Shown piece after piece: positions 1 to 8,874 of a stretch of DNA of 42,430 nucleotides. This stretch comes from Pseudomonadota bacterium (lineage in GTDB: Bacteria; Pseudomonadota; Alphaproteobacteria; Acetobacterales; Acetobacteraceae): the NCBI GenBank assembly GCA_021816925.1, contig JAKAWQ010000031.1:1-42430 (forward strand), written 5' to 3'. A program made the position numbers and the translations under genes. The stretch's first letter is position 1. Every line of letters begins with the position of its first letter. Under the pieces are notes generated by a model. The model had not been told where the DNA came from, made no database searches, and saw only the letters and a list, made by a program, of their open reading frames with translations.

Positions 1-62
1 GTGAGTCGTCTTAGTGCGCGGCGAGGGAACACAGGAAGCTTGAATCGAGTCCCCCGTGATCG

Positions 63-82
63 CGGCAAACATAATTTTGCCG
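63..82. other. short perfect inverted repeat near left edge
   Basis: CGGCAAA at 63-69 and TTTGCCG at 76-82 form a 7-bp perfect stem with a 6-base loop. No T-tract follows on either strand, so it is not a convincing intrinsic terminator. The rest of 1-153 contains no gene that I recognise; the plus-strand frame from base 1 closes after about 37 codons and resembles nothing known to me. Confidence 0.3.
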
Positions 83-153
83 ATAGGCATCACTCGCCGC
101 CGCTCTCAGCCTGACCCCAGAGCGCGCGCCGATACCCGGGATGAGCAGTTACC

Positions 154-427
154 GTGCAGGTCTATTTCAATGCCGGTCTTGCCTATGCCGTGAACCGTGC
201 GCTCGGCAGCGAATGGTGCGTGGCCGGTCTCTCGGCGCTGATCGGCGCCGCCAACTTCTTCGAGCTTGCCCGTGGCAACCGCGATCGCACTCTTCGGCTT
301 CCAGTCCGGAGCTGCGCTCGCCACCGTGGTCGGTGTGCTGGTGGAGGTGCCGGTGATGCTCTCGGTGGTTCATCTTGTTCGCCGAAGCCGGCACTGGTAC
401 GAGGCGGGGGCGCGGCGAGCAGCGTAG
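154..427 (+). pseudogene. ACR3-family arsenite efflux pump, C-terminal remnant with frameshift
   Basis: The translation matches the last two transmembrane segments of ACR3-type arsenite/H+ antiporters. From 154 it reads QVYFNAGLAY, then [12 protein letters not shown]; after 271 the family sequence continues in another frame ([10 protein letters not shown], then [19 protein letters not shown], ending [11 protein letters not shown] and a TAG at 425-427). One extra C near 271 explains the shift. The N-terminal three quarters are missing: an in-frame stop lies at 142-144 and the upstream sequence does not resemble the family. ACR3 normally works with ArsR/ArsC genes, and none are here. It is convergent with argB, with 9 bases between the stops. 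The homology is recalled from family motifs and not searched. Almost certainly non-functional. Confidence 0.75.
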
Positions 428-436
428 GCGGCCCCG

Positions 437-1339
437 TCAGGGGCGGATCATCGTTCCGACCCCGCCTTCGGTGAAGAGCTCGAGCAGGCACGCATGCGGC
501 ACGCGGCCGTCCATGATCGTGACGGCCTTTACGCCCTGAAGCACCGCCGCGACGCAGGTCTCGATCTTCGGGATCATCCCTCCGGTGACGCTGCCGGAGG
601 CGATTGCCTTCTGCGCCTCGCGAACCGACATCTCTGGCACCAGCCGGCCGCTTCGATCGAGCACGCCGGCAACGTCCGTCAGCAGCAGGAAGCGGTCCGC
701 CGCAAGTGCGCCCGCGACCGCGCCGGCCACCGTGTCGGCGTTGATGTTGTAGGTCTGTCCTGCGCCGTCCATTCCGACCGGGGCGATCACCGGCACAAGC
801 CCCGCGCCGGTCAGCGCGTCGATCACGCGCACGTCCACCGCCTCGGGTTCGCCCACGAAACCGAGATCGAGCGCCCGCTCGATATTGCTCTCGGGATCGC
901 GGCGCGTGCGGCAGACCTTGCGCGCGCGGATCATCCCGCCATCCTTGCCCGAGATGCCAACGGCGAGCGCGCCGGCGCGGGTGATGAGCCCGGCAACCTG
1001 CTTGTTGACAGTGCCGGCGAGCACCATTTCCACGACCTCGACCATGGCCGCATCGGTGACGCGCAGCCCGTCGACGAAGGTGGAAGGGATGGCGAGCCGT
1101 TTCAGCATGGCGCTGATCTGCGGGCCTCCGCCATGCACCACGACGGGTTTCACGCCGACCTGCTTGAGGGCGGCGATGTCGCGGCCGAACTCGGCGGCGA
1201 GACCCTCCTCGCCCATGGCATGGCCGCCATACTTGACGACAACGGTGCTCCCGGCGTAGCGGCGCAGGAACGGCAGGGCGTGCGCCAGGATCCGAGCCTG
1301 TTCCGCCGCGTTGGCCGGCGGCTCGATCGTCACTGCCAT
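437..1339 (-). CDS. argB: acetylglutamate kinase
   Basis: ArgB (300 aa) phosphorylates N-acetyl-L-glutamate with ATP, the second step of arginine biosynthesis in the cytoplasm. Family signatures are clear: [11 protein letters not shown] near residue 38, the substrate-binding [10 protein letters not shown], then [13 protein letters not shown] and the C-terminal KIETCVAAV region. The reading frame stays open upstream to 1654, but that part overlaps engB and does not resemble ArgB. I chose the ATG at 1339 because conserved sequence begins there and a GGGGC stretch precedes it. It is the last gene of the rpmH-to-argB operon, 64 bases after engB. Length is normal for the family. No other candidate function. 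Confidence 0.95.
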   Translation of the reverse strand: MAVTIEPPANAAEQARILAHALPFLRRYAGSTVVVKYGGHAMGEEGLAAEFGRDIAALKQVGVKPVVVHGGGPQISAMLKRLAIPSTFVDGLRVTDAAMVEVVEMVLAGTVNKQVAGLITRAGALAVGISGKDGGMIRARKVCRTRRDPESNIERALDLGFVGEPEAVDVRVIDALTGAGLVPVIAPVGMDGAGQTYNINADTVAGAVAGALAADRFLLLTDVAGVLDRSGRLVPEMSVREAQKAIASGSVTGGMIPKIETCVAAVLQGVKAVTIMDGRVPHACLLELFTEGGVGTMIRP

Positions 1340-1403
1340 GATCGCCCCATGATTTGCCGCGATGCTCTTGTCATCCGGCCGGTACGGCGGCTTCGCGCCG
1401 TGG

Positions 1404-2036
1404 TCAAGACGCGAGGAGCGCAAGTTCGGCTTTGAGCTCGGCGATACCGGTTGCGCGCCGGCTGGAAGTGGCGATGATTTCGGGATGCGCGGCCGGATGC
1501 GCGCGGGCAAGCCGGGCGGCGGCCGCGGCCTGCACCGCGAGCTCCTCCGCACAGAGCGTGTCGGTCTTCGTAAGCACGATCTGGAACGTGACTGCGGCCC
1601 GATCGAGCAGGGCCATGACGGCCTCGTCGGCCTCTGTGGCTGGACGCCGCGCATCCAGCAACAGGAGAACGCGCCTGAGATTCGTCCGGCCGCGAAGATA
1701 GGCGAGCATCAGGCCCTGCCACTCACGGGCAAGTTTTTTCGGCGCCTTGGCGTAGCCGTAGCCCGGCATATCGACAAGCATCAGCTTCTCGGCGAGGTTG
1801 AAGAAGATCAGCTCGCGTGTGCGCCCGGGCGTGCGCGAGACCCTCGCGAGTGCAGCCCGTCCGGTGAGAGCATTGAGAAGCGAGGACTTGCCGACGTTCG
1901 AGCGCCCGGCGAAGCCGACTTCCGGGCCGAGCGGGGGCGGCATTCGTGCCGGCCGGTCGGCGGCGGCGACGAAGCGGCACTCGGAGGCGAACAGGACGCG
2001 CCCGGCCTCCAGCCCGTTCGGATCAGTGTGCTCCAT
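1404..2036 (-). CDS. engB: ribosome biogenesis GTPase EngB (YsxC/YihA)
   Basis: A small TrmE-Era-EngA-EngB-type GTPase of 210 aa needed for late 50S subunit assembly. The G motifs are in order: G1 GRSNVGKS (residues 44-51), the VSRTPGRT segment around switch I, G3 DMPG (89-92), G4 TKTD (156-159) and an SSRRATG G5-like segment near 191. The ATG at 2036 is preferred over one at 2066 because GGAGG at 2046-2050 lies 9 bases upstream and the family usually begins close to this point. It sits 58 bases after yidC and 64 before argB on the same strand, an arrangement I recall from many alphaproteobacteria. Confidence 0.94.
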   Translation of the reverse strand: MEHTDPNGLEAGRVLFASECRFVAAADRPARMPPPLGPEVGFAGRSNVGKSSLLNALTGRAALARVSRTPGRTRELIFFNLAEKLMLVDMPGYGYAKAPKKLAREWQGLMLAYLRGRTNLRRVLLLLDARRPATEADEAVMALLDRAAVTFQIVLTKTDTLCAEELAVQAAAAARLARAHPAAHPEIIATSSRRATGIAELKAELALLAS

Positions 2037-2094
2037 GCCCTGCCGCCTCCAGCGCTCCACGCGCATGCGGCAAAGGCGCCGCCGGCTGCTTCGC

Positions 2095-3846
2095 TCAGGC
2101 TTGGCCCGAGGGCCGTGCCACCTTCGGCTTTGCCAGACGCGTCTGTCGCATGATCAGCCACTGCTGGCCGACGGACAGAAGGTTGTTCCAACTGTAATAG
2201 ATGACGAGCCCGACCGGGAAATGCGCCAGCATGAAGGTGAAGAGGATCGGCATTAGCATGAAGATGCGCGCCTGGACGGGGTCGGGCGGGGTCGGGTTCA
2301 GTCGCTGCTGGAGGAGCATCGTTCCGCCCATGATCAAGGGCCAGGCGCCGATATGCAAAAGCGGCGAGATCGCGCTCGGGTGGAACGGGATGAGGCCGAA
2401 CAGGTTGAAGACGTTGGTCGGGTCCTGGGCGGAGAGGTCATGTATCCAGCCGAAGAACGGCGCGTGTCGCATCTCGATCGTGATGTAGAGCACCTTGTAG
2501 AGCGACCAGAACACGGGAATCTGAATCAGCATCGGCAGACAGCCGGAGGCCGGGTTCACGCCCTCGGCCTTGTAGAGCGCCATCATCTCCTGCTGCTGGC
2601 GCTGTGTGTCATCCTTGAAGCGCTCCTTGATTGCCTGCATCTTTGGCTGCAGCAGGCGCATACGGCTCATCGATTTGAAGGATTTGTTGGCGAGCGGGAA
2701 GAAGGCGGCGCGCAGGCAGACAGTGAACGCCATGATCGCCAGGCCAAAATTTCCGAACAGCTGGTTCAGCCAGTCGAGCGCATAAAAGGTCGGCCGCGTG
2801 ATGATGTAAAGCAGGCCGAAATCGACTGCCTTCTCGAAATAGGGGATGCCGTATTTCCTCTGGTAGTGGCCAAGAAGGCTCAGCACCTTGGCGCCGACAA
2901 ACACATGCTGAACTGAGTTTGCGCTGGCGCCGGGCAAGATCTCCTCGGGCGCTGCTGCGATGAAGTCCACCTGGTAGTGGTTCTGCCTTCCCTGAAGCAA
3001 ATAGCGAAAGCTCGCGATCGCTTTTTCCTTCTGATCGGGGATCAGTGCCACCAGCCAGTATTTGTCCGTGATGCCGGCCCAGCCGCCGACGCTTTCGGCG
3101 CGGAAGGCGATGCCGTCGGGCCGGTGCTTCGCGCGGTTGCGTGTTCCGGCGTAGGAGAATTCGTGGAGCGTGCCATCGAGTACGCCGAGCGGCCCCTCCT
3201 GGAGGAGATAAGACCCCAGCACGGCCGGCGTGTAGCCGCGCCGGATGCGAGCCCAGGGGTAGAGGGAGATCGGCTTTGCGGTGTGGTTCGTCACCTCCTG
3301 CGCAACGCGAAACATGTAGTGGGCGTCCACGCCGAGCACGAGCCGGAACACGAGGCCGGCTCCGTTATCCCAGGAGAGCGTCACCGGATGGTTTGGCGAG
3401 AGCGGGCCGGGCGAGGCTTTCCAGAGAGCGTTCTGGCCAGGCAGCTTCAAGTCCTCGCCGGGGGCCGCGGACCAGCCGAACTGCACGTAATAGGGCCGGG
3501 GGCCGCCGACCGGGCCAAGAAGGGTTACGTGTGGGGAGTTCCTGGCAACGGTGGTGTGGTAGTCGCGCAGCACGATGTGGTCGAGCCGCGCTCCTTCCAG
3601 GTTCAGGCTTCCTTCGACCGCGGGGGCCTCCACGGCCAGTCGAGGCGCGTTCGGTGCCGGCGCGGCGGCAACGGCCGGCCGCCCGACAGATGCCACGGGC
3701 GCGCCTGCGGGTGGGGCGGGTGCGGTCGTATGGAGAGTGGTTGGCGCCGCGGGATGAGGCGGCGGCGGGTGAGGCACCAGCAGCTGGAAGCCGATCAGGA
3801 TCGCGATCGAGACGGCGATCGCGAGGAACAATCGTGTCTGGTCCAT
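2095..3846 (-). CDS. yidC: membrane protein insertase YidC
   Basis: YidC (583 aa) inserts and folds inner-membrane proteins, alone or with SecYEG. The N-terminus [17 protein letters not shown] is the first membrane helix and is followed by a proline/alanine-rich linker. A large periplasmic beta domain (roughly 75-330) and the C-terminal Oxa1-type bundle with the conserved KEGVNPASGCLPMLIQIPVF segment come after. Total length is normal for Gram-negative YidC. The frame is open for 26 codons further upstream, but those overlap yidD and do not match the family. The yidD stop and yidC start share one base (TGATG), which indicates translational coupling. It belongs to the rpmH operon. Confidence 0.96.
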   Translation of the reverse strand: MDQTRLFLAIAVSIAILIGFQLLVPHPPPPHPAAPTTLHTTAPAPPAGAPVASVGRPAVAAAPAPNAPRLAVEAPAVEGSLNLEGARLDHIVLRDYHTTVARNSPHVTLLGPVGGPRPYYVQFGWSAAPGEDLKLPGQNALWKASPGPLSPNHPVTLSWDNGAGLVFRLVLGVDAHYMFRVAQEVTNHTAKPISLYPWARIRRGYTPAVLGSYLLQEGPLGVLDGTLHEFSYAGTRNRAKHRPDGIAFRAESVGGWAGITDKYWLVALIPDQKEKAIASFRYLLQGRQNHYQVDFIAAAPEEILPGASANSVQHVFVGAKVLSLLGHYQRKYGIPYFEKAVDFGLLYIITRPTFYALDWLNQLFGNFGLAIMAFTVCLRAAFFPLANKSFKSMSRMRLLQPKMQAIKERFKDDTQRQQQEMMALYKAEGVNPASGCLPMLIQIPVFWSLYKVLYITIEMRHAPFFGWIHDLSAQDPTNVFNLFGLIPFHPSAISPLLHIGAWPLIMGGTMLLQQRLNPTPPDPVQARIFMLMPILFTFMLAHFPVGLVIYYSWNNLLSVGQQWLIMRQTRLAKPKVARPSGQA

Positions 3847-4100
3847 CAGACTTGGCGCGCGCCTTTCCGGGCCTGGTCGGGCGGCGGCACAGGATCGAGG
3901 CCGCCAGGATTCCATGGATTGCAACGCAGGATGCGCCGCGCGACGAGCAGGCTGCCGCGGCCGGCACCATGCCGTGCCAGCGCCTCAAGTGCATAATCGC
4001 TACAGTTTGGACAGAATCGGCAGGCCGGACCGAGCAGCGGCCGGATCGTCCACTGATAGGCAAGGATCGGGACGCTGAGTGCGCGCGCCGCCGGGCTCAT
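3846..4100 (-). CDS. yidD: membrane protein insertion efficiency factor YidD
   Basis: An 84-residue member of the YidD family, thought to sit at the inner face of the membrane and aid YidC-dependent insertion. The invariant cysteine-rich core is present: [15 protein letters not shown] around residues 28-42 and [18 protein letters not shown] near 55-72. The N-terminal stretch [14 protein letters not shown] is the expected amphipathic helix. It starts at the ATG at 4100, 20 bases after rnpA, and ends overlapping the yidC start by one base. The rnpA-yidD-yidC order is widely conserved, which supports the call. Confidence 0.94.
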   Translation of the reverse strand: MSPAARALSVPILAYQWTIRPLLGPACRFCPNCSDYALEALARHGAGRGSLLVARRILRCNPWNPGGLDPVPPPDQARKGARQV

Positions 4101-4120
4101 GGCGTAGCCTCCCGGCGCGG

Positions 4121-4465
4121 TCACGGAGCTTGATCCAGCCGATTGAGCCCGCGGGAGAATTCGGCGAGCAGGCGAGCGAACGGCAGCCGGCGAGTCGCGG
4201 AACGGCCGATCAGCACGAGATCGAAGCCGCGCAACGGGCGTTCGGCGAGTACCAGTCGTGCGGCCTCCCGGAGCCGACGGCGGGTACGATTGCGCACCAC
4301 CGCATTGCCGACCTTGCGCGTGACCGTGTAACCGACCCTGACCGGGCCTGCGTCGTCGCGCCGCAGTGCCTGCAGCGCCAGACCGTCCGCAGAAAACCTG
4401 TGGCCCGCACGCGCCACGTCCAAGAACTGGTTGCGGCGTTTCAGTCGAAGAGGCGAGGGAGGCAC
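4121..4465 (-). CDS. rnpA: ribonuclease P protein component
   Basis: RnpA (114 aa) is the protein cofactor of RNase P, which removes 5' leaders from tRNA precursors. The sequence shows the family pattern: [14 protein letters not shown] at the start, [25 protein letters not shown] in the middle (the RNR motif that contacts the RNA), and a basic alpha/beta fold of normal length. The start ATG is 6 bases after the rpmH stop codon, so the two are certainly co-transcribed. A GRSATRR segment near residue 87 replaces the more usual arrangement, but nothing suggests loss of function. Confidence 0.95.
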   Translation of the reverse strand: MPPSPLRLKRRNQFLDVARAGHRFSADGLALQALRRDDAGPVRVGYTVTRKVGNAVVRNRTRRRLREAARLVLAERPLRGFDLVLIGRSATRRLPFARLLAEFSRGLNRLDQAP

Positions 4466-4471
4466 CGGTTT

Positions 4472-4606
4472 TCAGGCGGACAGGCGCTTGCGGCCCTTGG
4501 CGCGACGGTTGGCGATCACCTTGCGGCCGGCCTTGGTGGCCATGCGCGCGCGGAATCCGTGCCGGCGCTTGCGGACGAGTTTGGAGGGTTGGTAGGTGCG
4601 CTTCAC
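4472..4606 (-). CDS. rpmH: 50S ribosomal protein L34
   Basis: A 44-residue very basic protein with the diagnostic opening [17 protein letters not shown] and the tail [16 protein letters not shown], which is full-length L34 of the large ribosomal subunit. The start codon is GTG at 4606; no in-frame ATG fits. It is the first gene of the operon running to argB and is preceded by a sigma70-type promoter at 4686-4715. No dnaA or DnaA-box cluster is visible on the other side, unlike the classic rpmH-dnaA origin arrangement. Confidence 0.96.
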   Translation of the reverse strand: MKRTYQPSKLVRKRRHGFRARMATKAGRKVIANRRAKGRKRLSA

Positions 4607-4685
4607 GGGTCGTCTCCGATTGCCATGCTATCCCGCCGGTGCACGCCGCTTGGCGCGGCCGCGGCACGCCGCTCTGGCCCCGGGC

Positions 4686-4715
4686 TTATTAGGGGCGTGC
4701 GGCGGGTGGCGTCAA
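4686..4715 (-). promoter_or_regulatory. sigma70-type promoter of the rpmH operon
   Basis: Read on the minus strand, TTGACG (4715-4710) and TAATAA (4691-4686) are separated by 18 bases, close to the sigma70 consensus and notable in this GC-rich background. It lies about 80 bases before the rpmH GTG, which fits a strong ribosomal-protein promoter. No other -35/-10 pair this good was found in 4607-4853. The transcription start is inferred, not shown. Confidence 0.65.
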
Positions 4716-4853
4716 TTGCGCTGCGTCGCTCGGGAGCTCGCGCGGTGTTTTACGGAGGGTGCAGACCATAAAGTGGCGCGGTGGCAGGCCTCGGGAGGGT
4801 TGCGTGGGCCCGGATGCAACCGCCACGCTGCCAGGGGCGTATAGGAACCGCTG

Positions 4854-5564
4854 ATGTCGCGCCTCGTTCGTCTCTGGCCGCTGTTGCTGCTGGCCCTCGG
4901 CCTTGCCATCGCGTGGCAGCTTGGAATCATCCGGGCGCTTTCCTTCCCCGCACTCGCCCGGCATCAGGCCGAACTCAGAGGGTTCGTCGCCCGTCACCCG
5001 CTGGGCGCGCCGCTCGTCTATGACTTGGTCTATGCCGTCGCGGTTGCGCTCTCCGTGCCCGGAGGCGCCGCGCTCACCGCGGCAAGGGGACTGCTGTTCG
5101 GGACCTGGCTCGGCGGCCCCTTGGCTGCCCTTGGCGCCACTGCGAGAGCGCTCGGCTTGTTCCTGGCGGCAACAAGCGCGCTCCGGCCGCTGATCGTCGG
5201 CCATGCGGGCCAACTGATCGAACGGGTACGACCAGGGCTCGAGCGGGACGGGTTCAGCTACCTCCTGGCGCTCCGCCTGATCCCGGCCTTCCCGTTCTGG
5301 TTGGTCAATCTTGCCCCGGCCCTCGTCGGCATGCGGATCGCTCCTTACACCGTGGCGACTGTTCTCGGAATTCTGCCGGCCACCTTCGTCTTTGCCTCAA
5401 TCGGCGCAGGGTTTTCGGCGGCGCTCGCCGCCGGCCGGATGCCGGACGCCTCGCTCATCTTCTCCCCGCGCGTGATCGGCCCGTTGCTCGGGCTCGCGAT
5501 ATTGTCGCTGCTGCCGATCCTCTGGCGACGCATTGCGGGCCGGAGGCAGGCCGGGCATGGCTGA
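4854..5564 (+). CDS. TVP38/TMEM64 (VTT-domain) membrane protein
   Basis: A 236-residue inner-membrane protein of the TVP38/TMEM64, DedA-related superfamily. Hydrophobic segments occur near residues 5-25, 55-75, 80-108, 135-155, 160-190 and 205-225. The family motifs are VPGGAALTAARG (68-79) and R141-x2-P144-x2-P147-x4-N152 within the reentrant region. In several bacteria such proteins are adjacent or fused to a pyridine nucleotide-disulfide flavoprotein, exactly the neighbour here; the two genes overlap by 8 bases (ATGGCTGA), which implies coupled translation. The substrate is unknown; lipid or metal-related transport has been proposed for relatives. It is divergent from the rpmH operon. Confidence 0.85.
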   Translation: MSRLVRLWPLLLLALGLAIAWQLGIIRALSFPALARHQAELRGFVARHPLGAPLVYDLVYAVAVALSVPGGAALTAARGLLFGTWLGGPLAALGATARALGLFLAATSALRPLIVGHAGQLIERVRPGLERDGFSYLLALRLIPAFPFWLVNLAPALVGMRIAPYTVATVLGILPATFVFASIGAGFSAALAAGRMPDASLIFSPRVIGPLLGLAILSLLPILWRRIAGRRQAGHG

Positions 5565-6976
5565 GTTCGACCTGGCGGTGATCGGCGCCGGCGCAGCCGG
5601 GCTTTCTGTCGCCTCGGTTGCCGCCAAGCTCGGGCTTGCCGTTCTGCTTGTCGAACGCGACCGGATGGGAGGAGATTGCCTGAACGCGGGCTGCGTGCCC
5701 AGCAAGGCGCTGTTTGCGGCTGCCGGCGCGGCGGCGGGTGCGCGGGGCGCCGCGCGCTTCGGGATCCGGCGTTCCGCTCCACCCGAGGTCGATTGGAACG
5801 CTGTTTGCGCCCACGTTGCGAGCACGATCGAGGCCGTTGCGCCAAACGACTCGGCGGCACGCTATCGGGCGCTGGGTGCAACGGTGCTGGCCGGCGAGGC
5901 CCGCTTTGTATCCGAAGAAGCGATCATGGTGGATGGCCGGCGCATCACCGCGCACCGGTTCGTCATCGCCGCCGGAATTCGTGCGGCAGTGCCACCGATC
6001 CCCGGCCTCGGCAACGTTGCCTTCCTTACCAACGCCTCGCTGTTCGGCATCTCGGGGCCGCCCGGCCATCTCCTGATCCTGGGCGGAGGGCCCGATCGGG
6101 CTCGAGATGGCCGCGGCCCACGCGGCCCTCGGGTGGCGGGTCAGCCTTGTGGAGGCGGCGCGGGTCGCAGGGCGCGAGGATCCCGATCTCGTGGACGGGC
6201 TTCGCATGGCGCTCTCCGCCCAAGGCGTGCGCATGAACGAGGGGATTGCGGTGACCTCCGCTGCGCCCGGGCCTCGGCTCCTGCTGGCGGGCGACACCGA
6301 GCTTGAGGGCACGCATCTCCTGGTTTCGGTCGGACGGCAGCCAAACCTGGAGGGGCTTGGTCTCGAGGCCAGCGGAATCCGCGCCTCGGCGCGAGGGATC
6401 GCAACCGATCGCGGCCTGCGCAGCCTGTCCAACCGCCGGGTCTTCGCAGTCGGCGACATCGCGGATCCGGTCGGGCTCGGACCACGCTACTTCACCCATG
6501 TCGGCAGCTATCACGCCGGCATTGTCATCCGCCGCGTGTTGTTCCGTCTGCCGGCGCGGCTTGATTACACGGCATTGCCACGCGTTCTCTATACGGAGCC
6601 GGAACTTGCCCAGGTGGGCCTGACCGAGGCCGAGGCCCGCGCGGCCGGCGACGACGTCCGCTCGCTGCGCTGGCCAATGACCGAGAACCACCGGGCCATC
6701 ACCGAGGGCGACACCCGCGGCCTCGTGAAGCTGGTGACGACCTGGCGAGGGCGTCTCCTGGGCGCGGGCATCCTCTCGCGCGGCGCGGGGGAGATGATCG
6801 GTGCCTTCACGCTCGCGATTGCACGGCGCATGAGGATTTCCGCGCTCGCCGGGATGATCGTGCCGTACCCGACGCGCTCCGAAGCAGGCAAACGCGCCGC
6901 GGGCGAGTTCTTCGCACCTGCTTTGTTCTCAGATCGCATGCGTCGCATCGCGAAGTTCCTGACTCGGCTGCCGTAG
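5557..6976 (+). pseudogene. MerA/dihydrolipoamide dehydrogenase-like flavoprotein, frameshifted
   Basis: A class I pyridine nucleotide-disulfide oxidoreductase of about 473 residues if the frame is restored. The FAD Rossmann motif GAGAAG (10-15) and the redox-active pair C41-x4-C46 in GGDCLNAGCVPSK are intact. An NAD(P)-binding GGGP follows, then a second FAD motif (VFAVGDIAD) and the dimerisation domain with YPTRSEAGKRAAGEFF. An extra C within 6091-6093 shifts the frame right after LLILGGGP; the family sequence (GLEMAAAHAALG and onward) continues in the new frame to a TAG at 6974-6976. It starts inside the end of the TVP38 gene. It could be a true pseudogene or a base error, since all catalytic residues are preserved. 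Confidence 0.8.
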
Positions 6977-7086
6977 CGAAGCCATTGATCGGACTTGCCT
7001 TGAGGTCGCCGCGGTCCCGACCTCGTGCCCGAGGCGACCGCACGGCGCCCTGGCGGTCCATTGTGCGCCGCACCATTTAAACCACC

Positions 7087-8028
7087 ATGTGGCTGATACG
7101 GAAACCGAGGCGCATTGCGGTGGCGTTGCAGGGCGGAGGGGCCCACGGCGCATTCACCGCCGGCGTCCTCGATCGTCTGCTCGAGACCGGGCTCACGCCG
7201 GACCGTGTTTCCGGGGTGTCTTCGGGTGCTCTGATTGGTACCATGCTGGCCCAAGGCTGGGCTGCCGACGGTGCGCCGGGGGCTCGCAAGGCGATTGCCC
7301 GTCTCTGGGAGCGAGTGGCCGAGACGCATGCCGTAAGCCCTCTGCGGAACGGCGCGCTGGAGCGCTGGCTGTGGGGAGCGGATCTTTCCAAAAATCCCGT
7401 TTGGCAGAGTGCGGCGATGGCGATGCGGCTGTTCGCTCCAGCCCAGCTCAACCCGCTGGGCCACAATCCGCTCCGTCCGGTTGTTGCCGACCTCCTTGAT
7501 CCTGGCCTGCTCGTAAGCGCCGGTGCGCCGCCCCTCGTGGTCGGCGCGACCGACGTCGAGACCGGCGCAGCAGTGCTGTTCAAGAACGACGAGATTACGG
7601 TCGAGGTGCTGCTGGCCTCGGCTTGCCTACCGTTCGTATTTCCGGCTGCGGAGGTCAATGGCCGATTGTTGTGGGACGGCGCCTACTCCGCCAACCCGCC
7701 ACTCGCGCCGTTGCTCAGCCCCGATCCGCCTGAGGAACTTGTGCTGATCCGTGCCCAACCGCGGCGCCGCCCAGGGCGGCCGGGGACGCAGGCGGAGATT
7801 TTCAACCGCATGAACGAAATCGCCTTCCAGGGGGTGATCGAGGCCGAGCTTGCGACCTTGCCGCGCTCCATTCGGCTCAGGAACTACGAGGCAGATGCCG
7901 CGCTCGCCGGCCTGCCGATCACGTCCAAACTCAACCCGGAGGAGGACCTGCTGCGCGCGCTCTTTGCTGCCGGGAGAGAGACCGCGCGCCTGCATGAAAA
8001 AGGTGTCGAGGGGGTTGCGGCTGGCTGA
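7087..8028 (+). CDS. patatin-like phospholipase
   Basis: A 313-residue patatin-family serine acyl hydrolase with a Ser-Asp dyad. The oxyanion-hole glycines are GGGAHG (16-21). The nucleophile is S45 in GVSSG (43-47) and the catalytic aspartate is D197 in DGAYSANPP. There is no signal peptide, so it probably acts in the cytoplasm or at the inner membrane surface on phospholipid or lipid ester. It follows the flavoprotein by 110 bases; that gap contains an imperfect hairpin (GGTCGCC/GGCGACC) but no T-run. The natural substrate cannot be read from the sequence. No strong ribosome-binding site precedes the ATG. Confidence 0.9.
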   Translation: MWLIRKPRRIAVALQGGGAHGAFTAGVLDRLLETGLTPDRVSGVSSGALIGTMLAQGWAADGAPGARKAIARLWERVAETHAVSPLRNGALERWLWGADLSKNPVWQSAAMAMRLFAPAQLNPLGHNPLRPVVADLLDPGLLVSAGAPPLVVGATDVETGAAVLFKNDEITVEVLLASACLPFVFPAAEVNGRLLWDGAYSANPPLAPLLSPDPPEELVLIRAQPRRRPGRPGTQAEIFNRMNEIAFQGVIEAELATLPRSIRLRNYEADAALAGLPITSKLNPEEDLLRALFAAGRETARLHEKGVEGVAAG

Positions 8029-8104
8029 TCGCCGCGATTGCCGGCCGGCCAGGCCGCCGGTAAAGCTGTCGAGGGATTTCCGTCCGGCGGCGTTGGGGGC
8101 ATAG

Positions 8105-8293
8105 ATGGGTCTCTCCTTCTGGTTGCAGATGGCGCTGGCGGTGCTGGTCGGCATCGTCGGGCTGCTGCAGGCCTCCGCAGGCCAAGGCGACCCGGGCGGC
8201 GCGATCGGCTTCCTGGTCTTTCTCGCCGCTATCGCCTACGGCTTCTATCTGCTGAAGTCGGTTTTCGACCGCATCGACCGCACACGGCATTAG
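8105..8293 (+). CDS. small two-helix membrane protein
   Basis: A 62-residue protein with hydrophobic segments at about 5-23 and 33-52 joined by a short AGQGDPGG loop, ending in a charged FDRIDRTRH tail. A GGGGG stretch precedes the ATG. I do not recognise a named family. It lies between the patatin gene and holC on the same strand and may be co-transcribed with them. The hydrophobic pattern and start signal favour a real gene, but no function can be given. Confidence 0.6.
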   Translation: MGLSFWLQMALAVLVGIVGLLQASAGQGDPGGAIGFLVFLAAIAYGFYLLKSVFDRIDRTRH

Positions 8294-8337
8294 GAGATGC
8301 GGAGAATAAGGCTTGCGCCGCCCGGTATTGATCCGAG

Positions 8338-8829
8338 TTGCAACGGCGCTGCACCGGAGTCGCCCCGATAAGCGAGGTCGGATTCTATCACCTCACCCGC
8401 AGCGGGCCTGATCGGGCCTTGCCGAAACTGCTCGGCCGCACGCTCGCGGCCGGCGAGCGTGCGCTCGTGCTTTGCGGCAGCGCCGAACGTGTCGAGGCGC
8501 TCGACACCGCGCTCTGGCTCTGCCAGGACCCGGTCTGGCTGCCGCACGGCACCGCGCGGATGGGTGAGGTCGATCTGCAGCCGATCTGGATCAGCGCCAG
8601 CCTTGCGGAGGCGGCCGATCCGCCAAACGGGGCACGCTTCCTGTTCGTGATTGACGGCGTTGCCGTTCCGGATGTGGCGCGATTTGCCCGCGTGTTCGAT
8701 CTTTTCGATGGGGCGGATCAAGCAGCGCGTGCGGCGGCGCGGGAGCGGTGGTCGGCGGCGAAGGCGGCGGGCCACGCGCTCGCCTATTGGCAGCAGCGTG
8801 ACGCGGGAGGCTGGGAACGCAAAAGTTGA
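8338..8829 (+). CDS. holC: DNA polymerase III subunit chi
   Basis: HolC (chi) links the clamp loader to single-strand DNA-binding protein at the replication fork. The sequence carries the family pattern: SEVGFYHL, GRTLAAGERALVLCGS, LWLCQDPVWLPHGTA, then QPIWIS, ARFLFVIDG and the tail AKAAGHALAYWQQ. The only standard start codon is the TTG at 8338, which adds ten unusual residues. The homologous N-terminus begins at an ATA codon (8368) that has GGAG at 8356-8359 placed 8 bases upstream, so the true start may be ATA or an ATG lost by mutation. holC often lies near ndk in related genomes; here an alcohol dehydrogenase gene separates them. Confidence 0.85.
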   Translation: MQRRCTGVAPISEVGFYHLTRSGPDRALPKLLGRTLAAGERALVLCGSAERVEALDTALWLCQDPVWLPHGTARMGEVDLQPIWISASLAEAADPPNGARFLFVIDGVAVPDVARFARVFDLFDGADQAARAAARERWSAAKAAGHALAYWQQRDAGGWERKS

Positions 8830-8874
8830 GCGGGCACTCTGAGCCGGCAAGTTGATGCAAAGGAGGGAGGAACA

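Noticed and set aside
4607-4853. Possible replication origin beside rpmH
   Set aside because: No dnaA gene, no cluster of DnaA boxes and no AT-rich unwinding region.
6977-7086. Hairpin GGTCGCC/GGCGACC as a terminator after the flavoprotein
   Set aside because: The loop is long and no T-run follows on the plus strand.
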